From assembly GCF_000803265.1 (NCBI RefSeq), contig NW_014575407.1:235547-299546 (forward strand): 64,000 nt of DNA. The letters run 5' to 3'. Positions 53,826 to 63,945 of the stretch are shown one piece after another. The notes beneath the pieces are model-generated. The model ran no database searches, was not told where the DNA came from, and saw nothing but the letters and a program-made list of their open reading frames with translations. The position numbers were made by a program, and so were the translations under genes. Each line of letters starts with the position of its first letter. Position 1 is the stretch's first letter. This DNA comes from Ordospora colligata OC4. Lineage: Eukaryota; Microsporidia; Ordosporidae.

Positions 53826-54164
53826 TTAAAACCTTACTTGTTGTTGTTTTACATGGATGGGTACTTGGATGCTTAGATCCTGAAGCTCCTGTTGTTGAAT
53901 ATTGTGATGATCCAAAAGTCCTAGAATCTGTTCTTGAGTGACTTTGTATGGAATAACAATAGGGAAATTTGGATCTCTTAGATCCTTGGTGCTGAATGTT
54001 GTGCTTTGTTTGTATCCTGGATTATGTCTCCATTTGCTAATGTAGTGCGAAACATAAGGATGCGCTGTTCTACAATCGATCGGAATCATTGCAAGTAATA
54101 ACATACTAAGACATACTTTATAGATCTTGGTTTCGTTCCAAAAACTCATCAAATTCAACATCAT
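53826..54164 (-). CDS. Small predicted secreted protein
   Basis: 112 residues with a hydrophobic signal-like stretch (KVCLSMLLLAMIPIDC, about 16-31) and a polar mature part rich in His, Gln and Pro (YKVTQEQILGLLDHHN; VPIHVKQQQVRF). A start at M6 (54149) is equally possible. Convergent with the small secreted gene at 53418 and weakly similar in its 'QEQIL' phrase. Function unknown. Confidence 0.5.
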   Translation of the reverse strand: MMLNLMSFWNETKIYKVCLSMLLLAMIPIDCRTAHPYVSHYISKWRHNPGYKQSTTFSTKDLRDPNFPIVIPYKVTQEQILGLLDHHNIQQQELQDLSIQVPIHVKQQQVRF

Positions 54165-54278
54165 CTGTATACAATCGGATTTCTGTAGAGTAATTGCTTT
54201 ATTCTTTCACATCGAATGAAACCGAATGTTTCTTATCGTTGACGTGAGTTTGATCAGATCAAAACGATTTCTGACAAA

Positions 54279-56222
54279 TCACACAAGTCTTAGGTTTTCC
54301 AATGCTGTTCCGATCTTATCTGCAAAAACAGAATCTTTTACATCAAGCCCAAGCATCCACTCTTTTATTCCATTCTCGCACAGTACCTCAACCCTACCTT
54401 CAAATCCCTCTTCTCTCCATGATAGGTTTATTATTATCCACACAAACGCAATGCACAAATTCCTGGTTGTACATATTCTCTTCATATCATCCAAGCGCTT
54501 AGAGTTGAGTACCAATCTCTTGAATTTATCTGAGCCTGCGCTTAAATTAACAACGCAGTACATTATCTGCAACATAACCCATTCTTCATTCGTACCTTCT
54601 TCAATTATGCCAATGCCACTAAACTTCTCAAGATAAACAAATATTTGACTTATTATACCTTCACAACCATGTACAATGTAATCAAGAGAATCATCACACA
54701 GGAGATTTCTGATCACGTTGAAGCAATTTCCCAAAATCATTAAGTCTTTCTTTTGTTCGTAAATTCGAAAGAAGGTGTTGAAGAAGAATATATCAGTCTT
54801 ATTAATGAATATTTCCTTTGTGGCTGTAGTTGCATTATATAAAAAGTTTTTGAACAAATGCAGCATAACACATGGGAATCGTTCTGTATATGCTAAAGCA
54901 ATCTCTACTCCACTTAGAGCAATAAACCTGGACTTATAATCGCCATATTCCATTACGAGATGAGCAAGAATCTTCAGAACATTCTGCTCAATAATACCAA
55001 CACATGTCTCATTTTCAGGCATAATTGTAGAGACACCATCGATAGTTTCTGGAAGATTATGCTCCAGAATATTTACGAGTATTTCCACAATAGGGCTATC
55101 AATCAGATCTGATCTTAGCAATGTTACGCTTCTAGTTAAACTCTTAAGAAGTAATAAAGCCATGACGAATGCACAATCAAATGACTTACGCTGGGTTTTT
55201 TGTTTGAGAAGTACAAATACAGCAGAAATCAATCTGCTTTTTGCAACAGCCTTTCTATTCTCCTCTAGTACGCTTGTTAAGCAATATATGCAGAAAAGCA
55301 TCTCTGCGTCTATTTCACTAGGCTTTGAATAACATGCTCTGCTAATCAATCGTGAAACAAGCTCGTTACTTTTGAAAAGCATCTGTGCATACAAATTTGC
55401 ATAACTTAAATGACCAATTAATATAAGAACTTCTTTACGGTCTAATGGAAGAGTATTCAATTCGTACATAAGTCTTTCAAGGATTTCATTGTCTCCTTTA
55501 CCGCTGAAGTTGTAAATTTTCACACAGCATGAAAGGCCATCAAGCTTATCTCTCGAGTTCAACTCGTTTATTCTACCAAGTAAGTGCTCTATCTTTACAT
55601 ATTGCCATGTGGATTCGTTTATTAGTTTGTTAAGCAGTTTAATAGAGTTGATCTCTGGACTGCATAGTGTTCTAATCGTTTTCTCTATGCTTAATCTTTT
55701 TTTAATTCTGCAATCAACATCTACAACTCTGCAAAATAATTCAATTACTTCGTTTCTGATTGTGTTGCTGTATGAAGGATTCGCATTCTCAATAACAGAT
55801 AGAAAAAAGTCAAAATATTTGTCATGCAAAAGATCAGCGCCTGTTTCAGAAAGCACCACTCTGAATGACCTGAAGATTGATGCATGCAATTCATTAAATG
55901 GCGCAGTTAATGAACTTACTAGATAGAATATACGATCAATACATCCTCTAACATCCTGCTTGATTTCTGTATTTCTGGATGTTGCAAGTAAAGATAGAAT
56001 TTCTAGATATAAGCATTCACATTCAGACACATTATAAAAAGAGATTGTTTCTATGAATCCGGTTTCGAACAGAAGCATCTTTTCTCTTTCGTTACACACT
56101 ATTCTGTCTCGAATACTTTTCAATATGAATGGCTGCTGGGCTTTAGGCATGCAAATATGTTCTAAACAGCTTTCTTGTGGATTGCTTGATTTTTCATTCA
56201 TGCTTCTTGTTGAATTGCGCAT
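54279..56222 (-). CDS. Armadillo-repeat protein, GID5/ARMC8-like
   Basis: 647 residues of helical repeats with no membrane span. C-terminal repeats read AFVWIIINLSWREEGFEGR, then VEVLCENGIKEWML and ADKIGTALENLRLV, which parallel the last ARM repeats of ARMC8/Vid28 (WxxxNLxW, then 'DKxxxAL'). Gid5 is the substrate-receptor adaptor of the GID/CTLH ubiquitin ligase. The rest (for example YNATTATKEIFINK) is too divergent for a firm call; another ARM protein is possible. Plain ATG start without CCC. Confidence 0.5.
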   Translation of the reverse strand: MRNSTRSMNEKSSNPQESCLEHICMPKAQQPFILKSIRDRIVCNEREKMLLFETGFIETISFYNVSECECLYLEILSLLATSRNTEIKQDVRGCIDRIFYLVSSLTAPFNELHASIFRSFRVVLSETGADLLHDKYFDFFLSVIENANPSYSNTIRNEVIELFCRVVDVDCRIKKRLSIEKTIRTLCSPEINSIKLLNKLINESTWQYVKIEHLLGRINELNSRDKLDGLSCCVKIYNFSGKGDNEILERLMYELNTLPLDRKEVLILIGHLSYANLYAQMLFKSNELVSRLISRACYSKPSEIDAEMLFCIYCLTSVLEENRKAVAKSRLISAVFVLLKQKTQRKSFDCAFVMALLLLKSLTRSVTLLRSDLIDSPIVEILVNILEHNLPETIDGVSTIMPENETCVGIIEQNVLKILAHLVMEYGDYKSRFIALSGVEIALAYTERFPCVMLHLFKNFLYNATTATKEIFINKTDIFFFNTFFRIYEQKKDLMILGNCFNVIRNLLCDDSLDYIVHGCEGIISQIFVYLEKFSGIGIIEEGTNEEWVMLQIMYCVVNLSAGSDKFKRLVLNSKRLDDMKRICTTRNLCIAFVWIIINLSWREEGFEGRVEVLCENGIKEWMLGLDVKDSVFADKIGTALENLRLV

Positions 56223-56454
56223 TAAATTATCCTATTCTATCTGTATGTGTTGTTTGATCACTGATGTATTCGTCCATTTGTTGTATCATCGCTCACAAAC
56301 CAATTAGAAAACCAGAGTATCAATTTGTAGATCAAAAGCATCTATTGTCAATGAATGCAAAGATATGCCATAAGCATTATTATTATGAACATTTGAACCT
56401 TAGCCTGTTTACAATTTGCATGCTCGGGATAAAAAAAATAATTCCAAATTCCTT

Positions 56455-58896
56455 ATGGATACTAAGAAGAGCTCGATCCAAGTAGAGGTGAGGATAAACC
56501 CAAGATTGGATAATGCACTCGAATGTGGAGCTAACACACTAACTGCAGGAACAAAGACATATACATTCAACCGAATACATCTCACAACATCACAATCTCA
56601 GATGTATAACAAAAGCGTCAGGCATCTTACAGAGGCATTTCTTCAGGGATACAATTGTACAGTCATGGCATATGGACAGACAGGCAGCGGTAAAACATAC
56701 ACAATGGGTATAACACATGAAGATGTGACAGGTGTTGTTCCTCAGGCTCTTAGGCATATATTTACGAAAAGTTTGGAAATTACTTGTACTTTTATTGAGG
56801 TTTACAATGAAGAAGTAATAGACTTATTCAGTCATCACAAACGACCTCTGAGTCTTAGGGAAGCAAATGGAGAAGTGATTGTTGCAGGTGTAAGTGAGGT
56901 ATGCCTGAACTCATATGAAGATGGAATAGCAGCTTTGAGCAAGGGATCACTTGAAAGAACAACAAAGTCAACAAATATGAATTCTAAGTCGTCACGAAGT
57001 CATGCAATATTCACTCTTTTTTACAAGTGTGAAGTAAATGATTCGTTTGTGATTTCTAAGTTTTCGTTTGTTGATCTGGCAGGAAGCGAGAGATTGAAGC
57101 GGACGCTGTGTGCTGGAGACCGTGCAAAAGAAGGAATATCCATAAACTCTGGACTGTTAGCATTAGGAAATGTGATTTCAGCATTGTTCAAAAGATCTCC
57201 GCATGTTCCATTCAGGGACTCTAAGCTTACGAGGATTCTTCAAAGCTGTTTGAACGGATATGTACTGATGATAGCATGTGTGTCTTCTTCTCATGTAGAT
57301 ATGAATGAAACACACAATACGCTAAAGTATGCAAGTAGAGCTGCATCTATTGAAACTTCTGTACGAATGAACATACAAGTTGATGGATCGAAGTTTGCAA
57401 TGTTACTGCTAAAGAAGGAGATTCAGAAGCTGAAGGTTGAGAATCAAATGCTGAAAGATAGAATAAAGAGGGATTCACAAGTGAATGTGGAGGAGATTAT
57501 CTGTGAGAACCGGACATTGAAATCAAAGATCGAATCGATGAGTACCGAGAAGGATGATAAAAGAGAAGAACTTTCCCAGGAGATTCTAAAACATCCTTTT
57601 GTGCAGAACTTGATTGACGAGAATCAAAGGCTCAATGAAATGGTTCAAAATATGTGTTTTTCAAGATCAGAAGCGCCGATGTGTTCAATGGCAACTGAGA
57701 AAGTCAAAGAAGCATGCCGTAAATCAAAGTTAGACGATGAGCCAAATTATTGTGAAAATAATCGCAAAGAGGGTGGTAACGAAATAAATACCTTAGATAT
57801 ATGGAGTATGCCAGAATCTATGGTGTTGGGTATTAAAAAAGTGTTAGATAAAAATCCAGAAAAAGTAGATATACAACGTGATGAGAAAGAGAACAATTCG
57901 CGAATAGATACAATAAGGAAGCATGTTGATTCACTAGAAATATCGAATACAGCTGATGCAATCAATGGAATTGAAATCAAGCAGAATATAGAAAAAATAC
58001 ACAAGAGAGCAGTAACCTTTGATTTAGAAAGAAATACAAAGAAATACGCATTATTTACGCCAAGAAAAGAAAAAATTACAATGAAAACCACAATTGATAA
58101 TACAATTACAGGATATCTGCCAACAGTTTTGACTTTCTATGACTCATGCGTTGTATTTTCATCAATAGACAATAAAGTAAGGCAGTGGGGCGAAGAAGTG
58201 TCCGTGTTATTTGCTGAAGAAGGTATAAGATGCATGGTATCCGCAGAAACATTGCTTTACACTACCAGAGGAATGCTCAGAAGGTTTGATCCAAGATCTG
58301 GAACTCGTCCTGTTTATATGTTCAGGAGTGAAATCTCTTCAATCATGTCTTCTGAGCATTATATGTTTACTGGGCATGAAGATGGGACGTTTTCTATACT
58401 TGATGATAGGAACTCAAAAATAGTCGTCTCAGAAAAGGCACATTCAGGAACAATCTTCAGTATAGAAAAGATGGGCAATGATATATATACCGCATCTAGG
58501 GATCACACAGTTAAATGTTATAATGATGGGTTTTTGACGCTTTCGCCTCCTCATTTAGATTCTGTTCAAGGACTATTGAGTTACAACAGTGATTTGGTAA
58601 GTTTTGGACGAGATTGCTCATTGAAAAGATGGAAGAATAGGTCTATAGTCAAGACGGTTCCTTATGCTCATGATTCTTGGATAAAATGTGGAGTGGCGAT
58701 GAAGGATTCATTTGTGACAGGCTCAAAAGATGGATCTCTACGATTCTGGGATTTTTGCGATAATTCAGTTTTTTGTGTTGGCAAGATAAAGTTTGAAGGA
58801 TCTATAAACTCTATTGCATTTGGAGGAGGATCCAGTGTATATGTAGGATGCCAAAACAAAGAAATCATGGCTATAACATGCAACTATGACAGCTAA
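56455..58896 (+). CDS. Kinesin with C-terminal WD40 domain (KIF21-like)
   Basis: 813 residues from ATG 56455. Motor domain at about 7-335: P-loop GQTGSGKT (74-81), switch I SSRSH (179-183) and switch II DLAGSE (207-212), all intact. A coiled coil follows (about 335-410), then a polar linker. The last 260 residues form WD-like repeats: FTGHEDGTFSILDDRNSK, TASRDHTVKCYNDG, SFGRDCSLKRWKNR and VTGSKDGSLRFWDF. Among known kinesins this order is that of KIF21 (kinesin-4 group), which restrains microtubule growth. KIF21 is about twice as long. Upstream TTG extension not used. Confidence 0.85.
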   Translation: MDTKKSSIQVEVRINPRLDNALECGANTLTAGTKTYTFNRIHLTTSQSQMYNKSVRHLTEAFLQGYNCTVMAYGQTGSGKTYTMGITHEDVTGVVPQALRHIFTKSLEITCTFIEVYNEEVIDLFSHHKRPLSLREANGEVIVAGVSEVCLNSYEDGIAALSKGSLERTTKSTNMNSKSSRSHAIFTLFYKCEVNDSFVISKFSFVDLAGSERLKRTLCAGDRAKEGISINSGLLALGNVISALFKRSPHVPFRDSKLTRILQSCLNGYVLMIACVSSSHVDMNETHNTLKYASRAASIETSVRMNIQVDGSKFAMLLLKKEIQKLKVENQMLKDRIKRDSQVNVEEIICENRTLKSKIESMSTEKDDKREELSQEILKHPFVQNLIDENQRLNEMVQNMCFSRSEAPMCSMATEKVKEACRKSKLDDEPNYCENNRKEGGNEINTLDIWSMPESMVLGIKKVLDKNPEKVDIQRDEKENNSRIDTIRKHVDSLEISNTADAINGIEIKQNIEKIHKRAVTFDLERNTKKYALFTPRKEKITMKTTIDNTITGYLPTVLTFYDSCVVFSSIDNKVRQWGEEVSVLFAEEGIRCMVSAETLLYTTRGMLRRFDPRSGTRPVYMFRSEISSIMSSEHYMFTGHEDGTFSILDDRNSKIVVSEKAHSGTIFSIEKMGNDIYTASRDHTVKCYNDGFLTLSPPHLDSVQGLLSYNSDLVSFGRDCSLKRWKNRSIVKTVPYAHDSWIKCGVAMKDSFVTGSKDGSLRFWDFCDNSVFCVGKIKFEGSINSIAFGGGSSVYVGCQNKEIMAITCNYDS

Positions 58897-59000
58897 AAGT
58901 GTTTCTGTATATGATAATGGGGTTTACATCAATAAAATACAAATTTATGTTTAAAGCATTTATTTTATGAAGCTTATTTGAGTTAAATATCGCTTCTTAT

Positions 59001-59207
59001 CTACTCCTGGTCTTCATTTCGCTCAGCAGATGGATTGGATCCATCAGATCTGCTATCTTGAAGCTTCTGTCTAAGTATACTATCAGCAAGATCTGCGGTT
59101 CCAGAAACCTTTTTCGTAAGACTATCGCCAAGCTTTCTAAAAGAAAATCCGCAAGATATGCTGGTAACAAACACAGAAGCAAAAATTATTCTATTAATTC
59201 TGGCCAT
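59001..59207 (-). CDS. Small protein with N-terminal hydrophobic segment
   Basis: 68 residues: MARINRIIFASVFVTSISCGF could be a signal peptide or anchor; the rest is a polar helix ending in acidic NEDQE. No family recognised. Start ATG follows gtacctttgaa, with no CCC triplet. It sits at the change from dense to A+T-rich DNA. Could also be a chance frame. Confidence 0.4.
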   Translation of the reverse strand: MARINRIIFASVFVTSISCGFSFRKLGDSLTKKVSGTADLADSILRQKLQDSRSDGSNPSAERNEDQE

Positions 59208-59575
59208 TTCAAAGGTACGGTCTGTGTATTTTCCGTATATATACTTATAAAGGAGATAACTCTCATTATCTCTAATTTACACAACAATGTTATTACATTA
59301 CCATTGGAAATCTGAACTTCTTATTTGTGTTTCTCTTATTTATAATGTCAGTATATGATTTATAAAATTCATATTGATGCGCATAAAACACATGTCTAAT
59401 CAGTTTAGTTAGAATATATATTGCTTAAACGATTATTAAATACAATAAGCATTTCTGTATCAGTACACAAATACATCGTTGCATCAGCTAATAAAAAATA
59501 TAAGAAATCTGAATTTGTATTGGGATACTTATTAACTAAACACATTATTCCATTAATAATTATATAATAATCCAT
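59208..59575. other. 368-bp A+T-rich spacer
   Basis: No open frame of note. Contains aaaggagataa (59251) followed by ctctcattatctct, an imperfect inverted pair. Marks the left edge of the gene-poor end of the window. Confidence 0.5.
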
Positions 59576-60445
59576 TTATTCTTCTTCAATCATTTCAAAC
59601 ATAGACGAGTTATAGTAAATATTGATGGCTCTTCCTGTAAGGATAGAAATAATCAAGCCAATCCATATGGAGCTTATGATGCGATTACTTCTATTAATAC
59701 AATCTTCTTTATTTACCATATCAACGATCTGAATCGTACCCATAATGTCATTATTACTTTCTGAATCTGTGGATTCTTTATAATCAATATCTTTTGTTGA
59801 TCGTAATAATATCCGATAAACAACATACTTCATAAAGAACAATAGCAATCCTATTGCAAAAGTGTATACTAATGAAAGTATCCATCCATTTTCTCTGGAA
59901 TTTCCTCTACTTAATTTTGCCACATGAAATATTTCTAAAGAACAGCAATAAACCAGTAAAGTAGACATAGCAAGATTACTATACCGTTTCAGTTTATACC
60001 TAGCAGCATTTATTTCCTGCCCTGTTTTTTTTCTATCCGTAAAAATATATTCCATTACACTAATCAAAATCAATGTAAATATCAGCATGTTTAAAAGATC
60101 CTGTTGCAATATCATTTGATCATATATCAAGTCAACTACAACAACTGGAATCATCGAAATACTGCAGATAATAGGCATTGCATTATCGTATATTTTATCA
60201 GTAAGCTTTGTGTTGTTTTTTCTCGAACTGCTTATCATATTGGAAATGATAACTACAATAGGAACCAAAATAGAGATCATCCATGTAGCAATCTTTACGT
60301 ATTTGGCATAGGTGGCGCTCAGCATGTTATAAAACATCATCATTATCATCATCAATACCAAAATGCTTGCTCCAACAATGCTAGGAAGTTTAGGCATTGT
60401 TATGCTCCGTATTAATTGTTTAATATCATTGGAATTCGTTACCAT
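59576..60445 (-). CDS. Multi-spanning membrane protein, lineage-specific
   Basis: 289 residues from ATG 60445, which has tccctagaaaacgaa before it and so fits the local start signal; the open frame begins earlier with TTG. About seven spans are visible, e.g. SIVGASILVLMMIMMMFY, WMISILVPIVVIISNM, LLNMLIFTLILISVM, LVYTFAIGLLLFFMKYVV and SIWIGLIISILTGR. Ends in acidic MIEEE. No family recognised. It is the only intact larger gene in the right A+T-rich part. Confidence 0.6.
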   Translation of the reverse strand: MVTNSNDIKQLIRSITMPKLPSIVGASILVLMMIMMMFYNMLSATYAKYVKIATWMISILVPIVVIISNMISSSRKNNTKLTDKIYDNAMPIICSISMIPVVVVDLIYDQMILQQDLLNMLIFTLILISVMEYIFTDRKKTGQEINAARYKLKRYSNLAMSTLLVYCCSLEIFHVAKLSRGNSRENGWILSLVYTFAIGLLLFFMKYVVYRILLRSTKDIDYKESTDSESNNDIMGTIQIVDMVNKEDCINRSNRIISSIWIGLIISILTGRAINIYYNSSMFEMIEEE

Positions 60446-60641
60446 TTCGTTTTCTAGGGAGGCTACTATTTGTGTTTTATTAAAATACAAATGCTTAGTT
60501 AATCCAATTGATTTATTATCCTATTTTAGTGATTTATTCAGATATTCCAAATACAATAATAATGTACCCACAAATCATAATCATTAATCAGTGCTACATT
60601 CTTCGCTTTGATATTGTACTTGTTGCCAACATATTGCTAAC

Positions 60642-61510
60642 TTAATCAACTTCCATGGCATATGCACCATTATCTGGTACATTATTTTTATGAGTATTAT
60701 AAAGACCCGAACATTTTGGATAAGAAATCAATAAGATTTGAATTACAGCTATTAAAGTATATATTTTGAAGCTACTAAGCAATTCTGTGATTAGTTTAGA
60801 TAAACCTTCTACATTTCCATGGTTCATATCTATATATAAACTAAATCGGTACCTTGGCACTTCAGATATTCATTGATCTCGTTTTTAGTTTGAATATTTA
60901 TTTCGCTCTCATTAAATTCTAGAGCAACAATTACGTTTTGAGCACACATTCTACATTGTTCAACAGACATGTTATTGATTATCCGTACCAAATCACTAAG
61001 ATCTGATATGGTGCGTGTTTGATCTGTTAATATGCTGGTAATTATTTGAACAAGCAGATTATAAATCAGTATATCTAAGATAGACTGTGATCTATTAAAC
61101 TAGAAATATGGTGCATAAAAGTACTTAATTCAGAATCTTGAGATTTTAAAATATTATTATTTTTTGTATTAGTTCTAATAAATCGATATCTTGTATGATA
61201 CGGCGCAAAGTCTCCTCAGAAAAAAATGATAAATGGTTATCCTTAGATATAATAGAATTATATTTCAGAATCGTTTGTTTAACATGTTCACTAAGATTAC
61301 CCCAGGAGCTATAAACAGAGTTTATATGCACATATAAATTACTGATTCGGAGTTCTGTCGGATCTGGAAAATCGATTAAATTATGAATAGTACGCCTTAT
61401 ACTTTAATCACTTAATCTAATACGTATCCGATCAACCAAAGCTTTTATTTTTTCATTATATCCAAATATACTTATTGCTTATGTTCAGTACTTCGAATAG
61501 AAATTGGCAT
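60642..61510 (-). pseudogene. Decayed lineage-specific gene with C-terminal membrane span
   Basis: No single frame is open, but consecutive minus-strand frames join into one protein-like series. It starts at ATG 61510 (cattcccatgcc region reads aaaccc directly before ATG), then shifts near 61475, has an in-frame TAA at 61404-61406, shifts near 61155 in an A/AAT run, near 61100, and near 60835 in a TATATA run. Recognisable pieces are FPDPTELRISNLYVH, SFFSEETLRRIIQDIDLLEL, SDLVRIINNMSVEQCRM and GLSKLITELLSSFKIY with a final span. Family unknown. The relic CCC signal shows it was once a gene. Confidence 0.65.
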
Positions 61511-61998
61511 GGGTTTCTCTTTGCATACTTGATTATAGTTCCTGAATTAATCTTTTATTTTTCATCTGTTTCCATTGTCTTCTCTATTCATTCCCATTTT
61601 ATGCATTATTCATATTCCCGCATTAATTAAACTCAATTCTATCAAACTAAACTATTATTACATACTTTATTATGCTTAACTGTTATAAATCAAATAAATA
61701 AATGTTTATTATTAATGCATTATAAACGCATGAATTACTTTAACACTTATTATTTATAGACAGATACAATGGCTAGTTTTCAGCACCATTATTTTTACCT
61801 AATATTACATAGTTATAACCATTCATTGAGCTTATAATTCTCTTATATTATGTATTTCATCACTTTCATTCACAATAGTCTCATCAATATTGAAATTCAT
61901 TCAAAACTCGTTATTAATTAATTATTTTTATTACCAATTCACTGTCTATGCAGGTATTACATCAGATTCAGATTCGTTCATAGCATACATTAGCACAA
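61511..61998. other. 488-bp very A+T-rich stretch, no gene seen
   Basis: Both strands are full of stop codons. Runs such as tcaaataaataaatg and ttaattaattatttttatt dominate. No repeat unit or RNA gene recognised. Confidence 0.6.
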
Positions 61999-63945
61999 TT
62001 ATAAAAATATAAAATGTGAAAACAGATTCTCTGTTAAATTTTTCACCATTGATGATGGATTTAAAGAAACACATTCTTTAATTGTAGTTTTCCTCAACTC
62101 TTCATTCTCAGGCGATTTTCCATAATATTCAAAATTCTGAATATTTGTTATTTCAGTTAGTTTTTTTAATATGAAATACATATGTTTTTTGCCTAATTCT
62201 GTTTTGATAATTTCATCTATAATCAATTCTATGAGTTCTTTCACTAGTTTATATTTATTTTCTTCTAAAACACGTGTTCATATTGAATCTATTGTTAAGT
62301 AAGACTGTTCATTCGTTGCAGAATATTCATCTGATGAAGATTATTTTTTACAAATACTCTTGTATTTTATCTTAAGTGTGCCAAGAATTTCTTTAAATTT
62401 TACATTATTGTTCAATAGCATAGCAGCGCTTTTGGCCTTCTTAGGATTTTTCTTACATAATTCAACCAATATAGAACGTATGTTTTTTTGTTGTGTTTGT
62501 GCATCATATACATTATCTAGTTGTTTAGGTAGAAGCCAATTTTCAAACTCAACAATTATCTTTAATGAATTGCTTGTTCTACAATCAGCCTTTTTTATAT
62601 CCTCAATCGGTTTATCATGTTTAGGCTCCTGTGATATCACTTTTTCAGTATTTTGACTAATCATATCAATAACTGCCTTGTCTTGTGATTTTGAACTTTT
62701 TTGAGATACCTTTTTTAATTTATTATAAATATCTAACCATTTTTTATATTTGTATCCTATTTCTTTATGTCCACTTTGAGATTCTATTTTGTCAATTCTT
62801 TTTAATATTAAGGTTATTTTATGCTCATTAAACAATTCTTTATATCTATTTATTGTTGATTGAGCAGACTCATTTATTTGGTTGTTCTCTACAAATTCAT
62901 ATGATAATTTTTCGACTACATCCAAATTTTTTTTTTCTTATATGCATCTAATTTCTTTTGGCATCCCTTTAATACTAAGTTACTTAATAATATATTATCG
63001 TTCAATAATTCTTTGAATAATTCATCTAATGCTTTTGAAGGTATTGATTGTTCATCATCATCTAATATATCTTCAGATTCATTTTGTAATATTTCTTGAT
63101 GTTTATCTGATATTGATTTTTGTAATATTTCATACAATCCATCTCTAAATGAGTCAAAAAAGTTCAGTGTTTTTTAACCATTTCTTGTATATCTTCATTA
63201 TTTTTTCTCACTTCTATATCATTTTTCATGAACGTTTCTAGTTCTAATCCAAACATAAACATATGTTTTGAAATTTCGATACTTGATTTTTCGACTTGGT
63301 TTGGCGTATCCTCAATAATATGACTAGCTATGATACTTTCTAATTGAAAATCTTCTTCACTAATTGTATTTTTAACAATAACAATTTTATTCACTTTCTG
63401 AACACTTTTTTTTGATTTAATCGACTTTTCTGTTTGATTTTGGGATGTATCTGCTTTCGTTTGTTTATTCAACATTTCATACGCTTTCTTCGCTTTATTC
63501 AGACTCTTATACTTAGAAAAAAGTTCAATTATAATTAACGTTTTCTGTCTTGAGATTTCATCGGCTTGGTTAAGATCGTAGGCTTGCCTGCCTTTTTTTT
63601 TAAATGTTGAATTTTACCTAAATGTTCTATCACCCTTCGAGCTATTTTATCTTCTGATTTGCCTAAAAGAATTTCATCAACAAATTCTTATAAATCTTTA
63701 TCAATTTCTTCCTCTTGAGACTTTTAGAGGATTTCTAACTGTTCTTTACATGATTGCCTTGATAAAATATTGTTTGAAATAGTTTCACTGTTATCTACCA
63801 CTGAACATTTGAGAGCTCTGCTTTCTTTTGTACTTACGGTGCTTCTGTACATTTTTTTCTCTAAATCAAAATTACTTAGATACAAATCCCTTTTAATTTG
63901 ATTCGCGCTTTGTAGCAATTTATCATCCTCCATGGTATTCTGCAT
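61999..63945 (-). pseudogene. Long decayed Lys/Glu-rich gene with four in-frame stops and three frameshifts
   Basis: A chain of minus-strand frames from ATG 63945 to TAA 61999 reads as one protein of about 645 codons. In-frame stops are TAA 63724-63726, TAA 63688-63690, TAA 62341-62343 and TGA 62278-62280. Frameshifts lie in poly-A runs (T on plus) at 63593-63601, 63170-63175 and 62927-62936. Pieces include KSEDKIARRVIEHLGKIQH, TISEEDFQLESIIASHIIED, IPSKALDELFKELL, and WLDIYNKLKKVSQKSSK. No family recognised; it looks like a coiled-coil-rich intracellular protein. The many independent lesions support decay. Confidence 0.7.

Noticed and set aside
59576..61510. The intact membrane-protein gene and the neighbouring pseudogene as recent duplicates, since both span about 870 bp
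   Set aside because: The readable pieces show no clear sequence similarity beyond a C-terminal span and an acidic end.
61999..63945. Stop-codon reassignment as the reason for in-frame TAA and TGA
   Set aside because: All other genes end normally at TAA, TGA or TAG, and eRF1 has the standard NIKS and YxCxxxF motifs.
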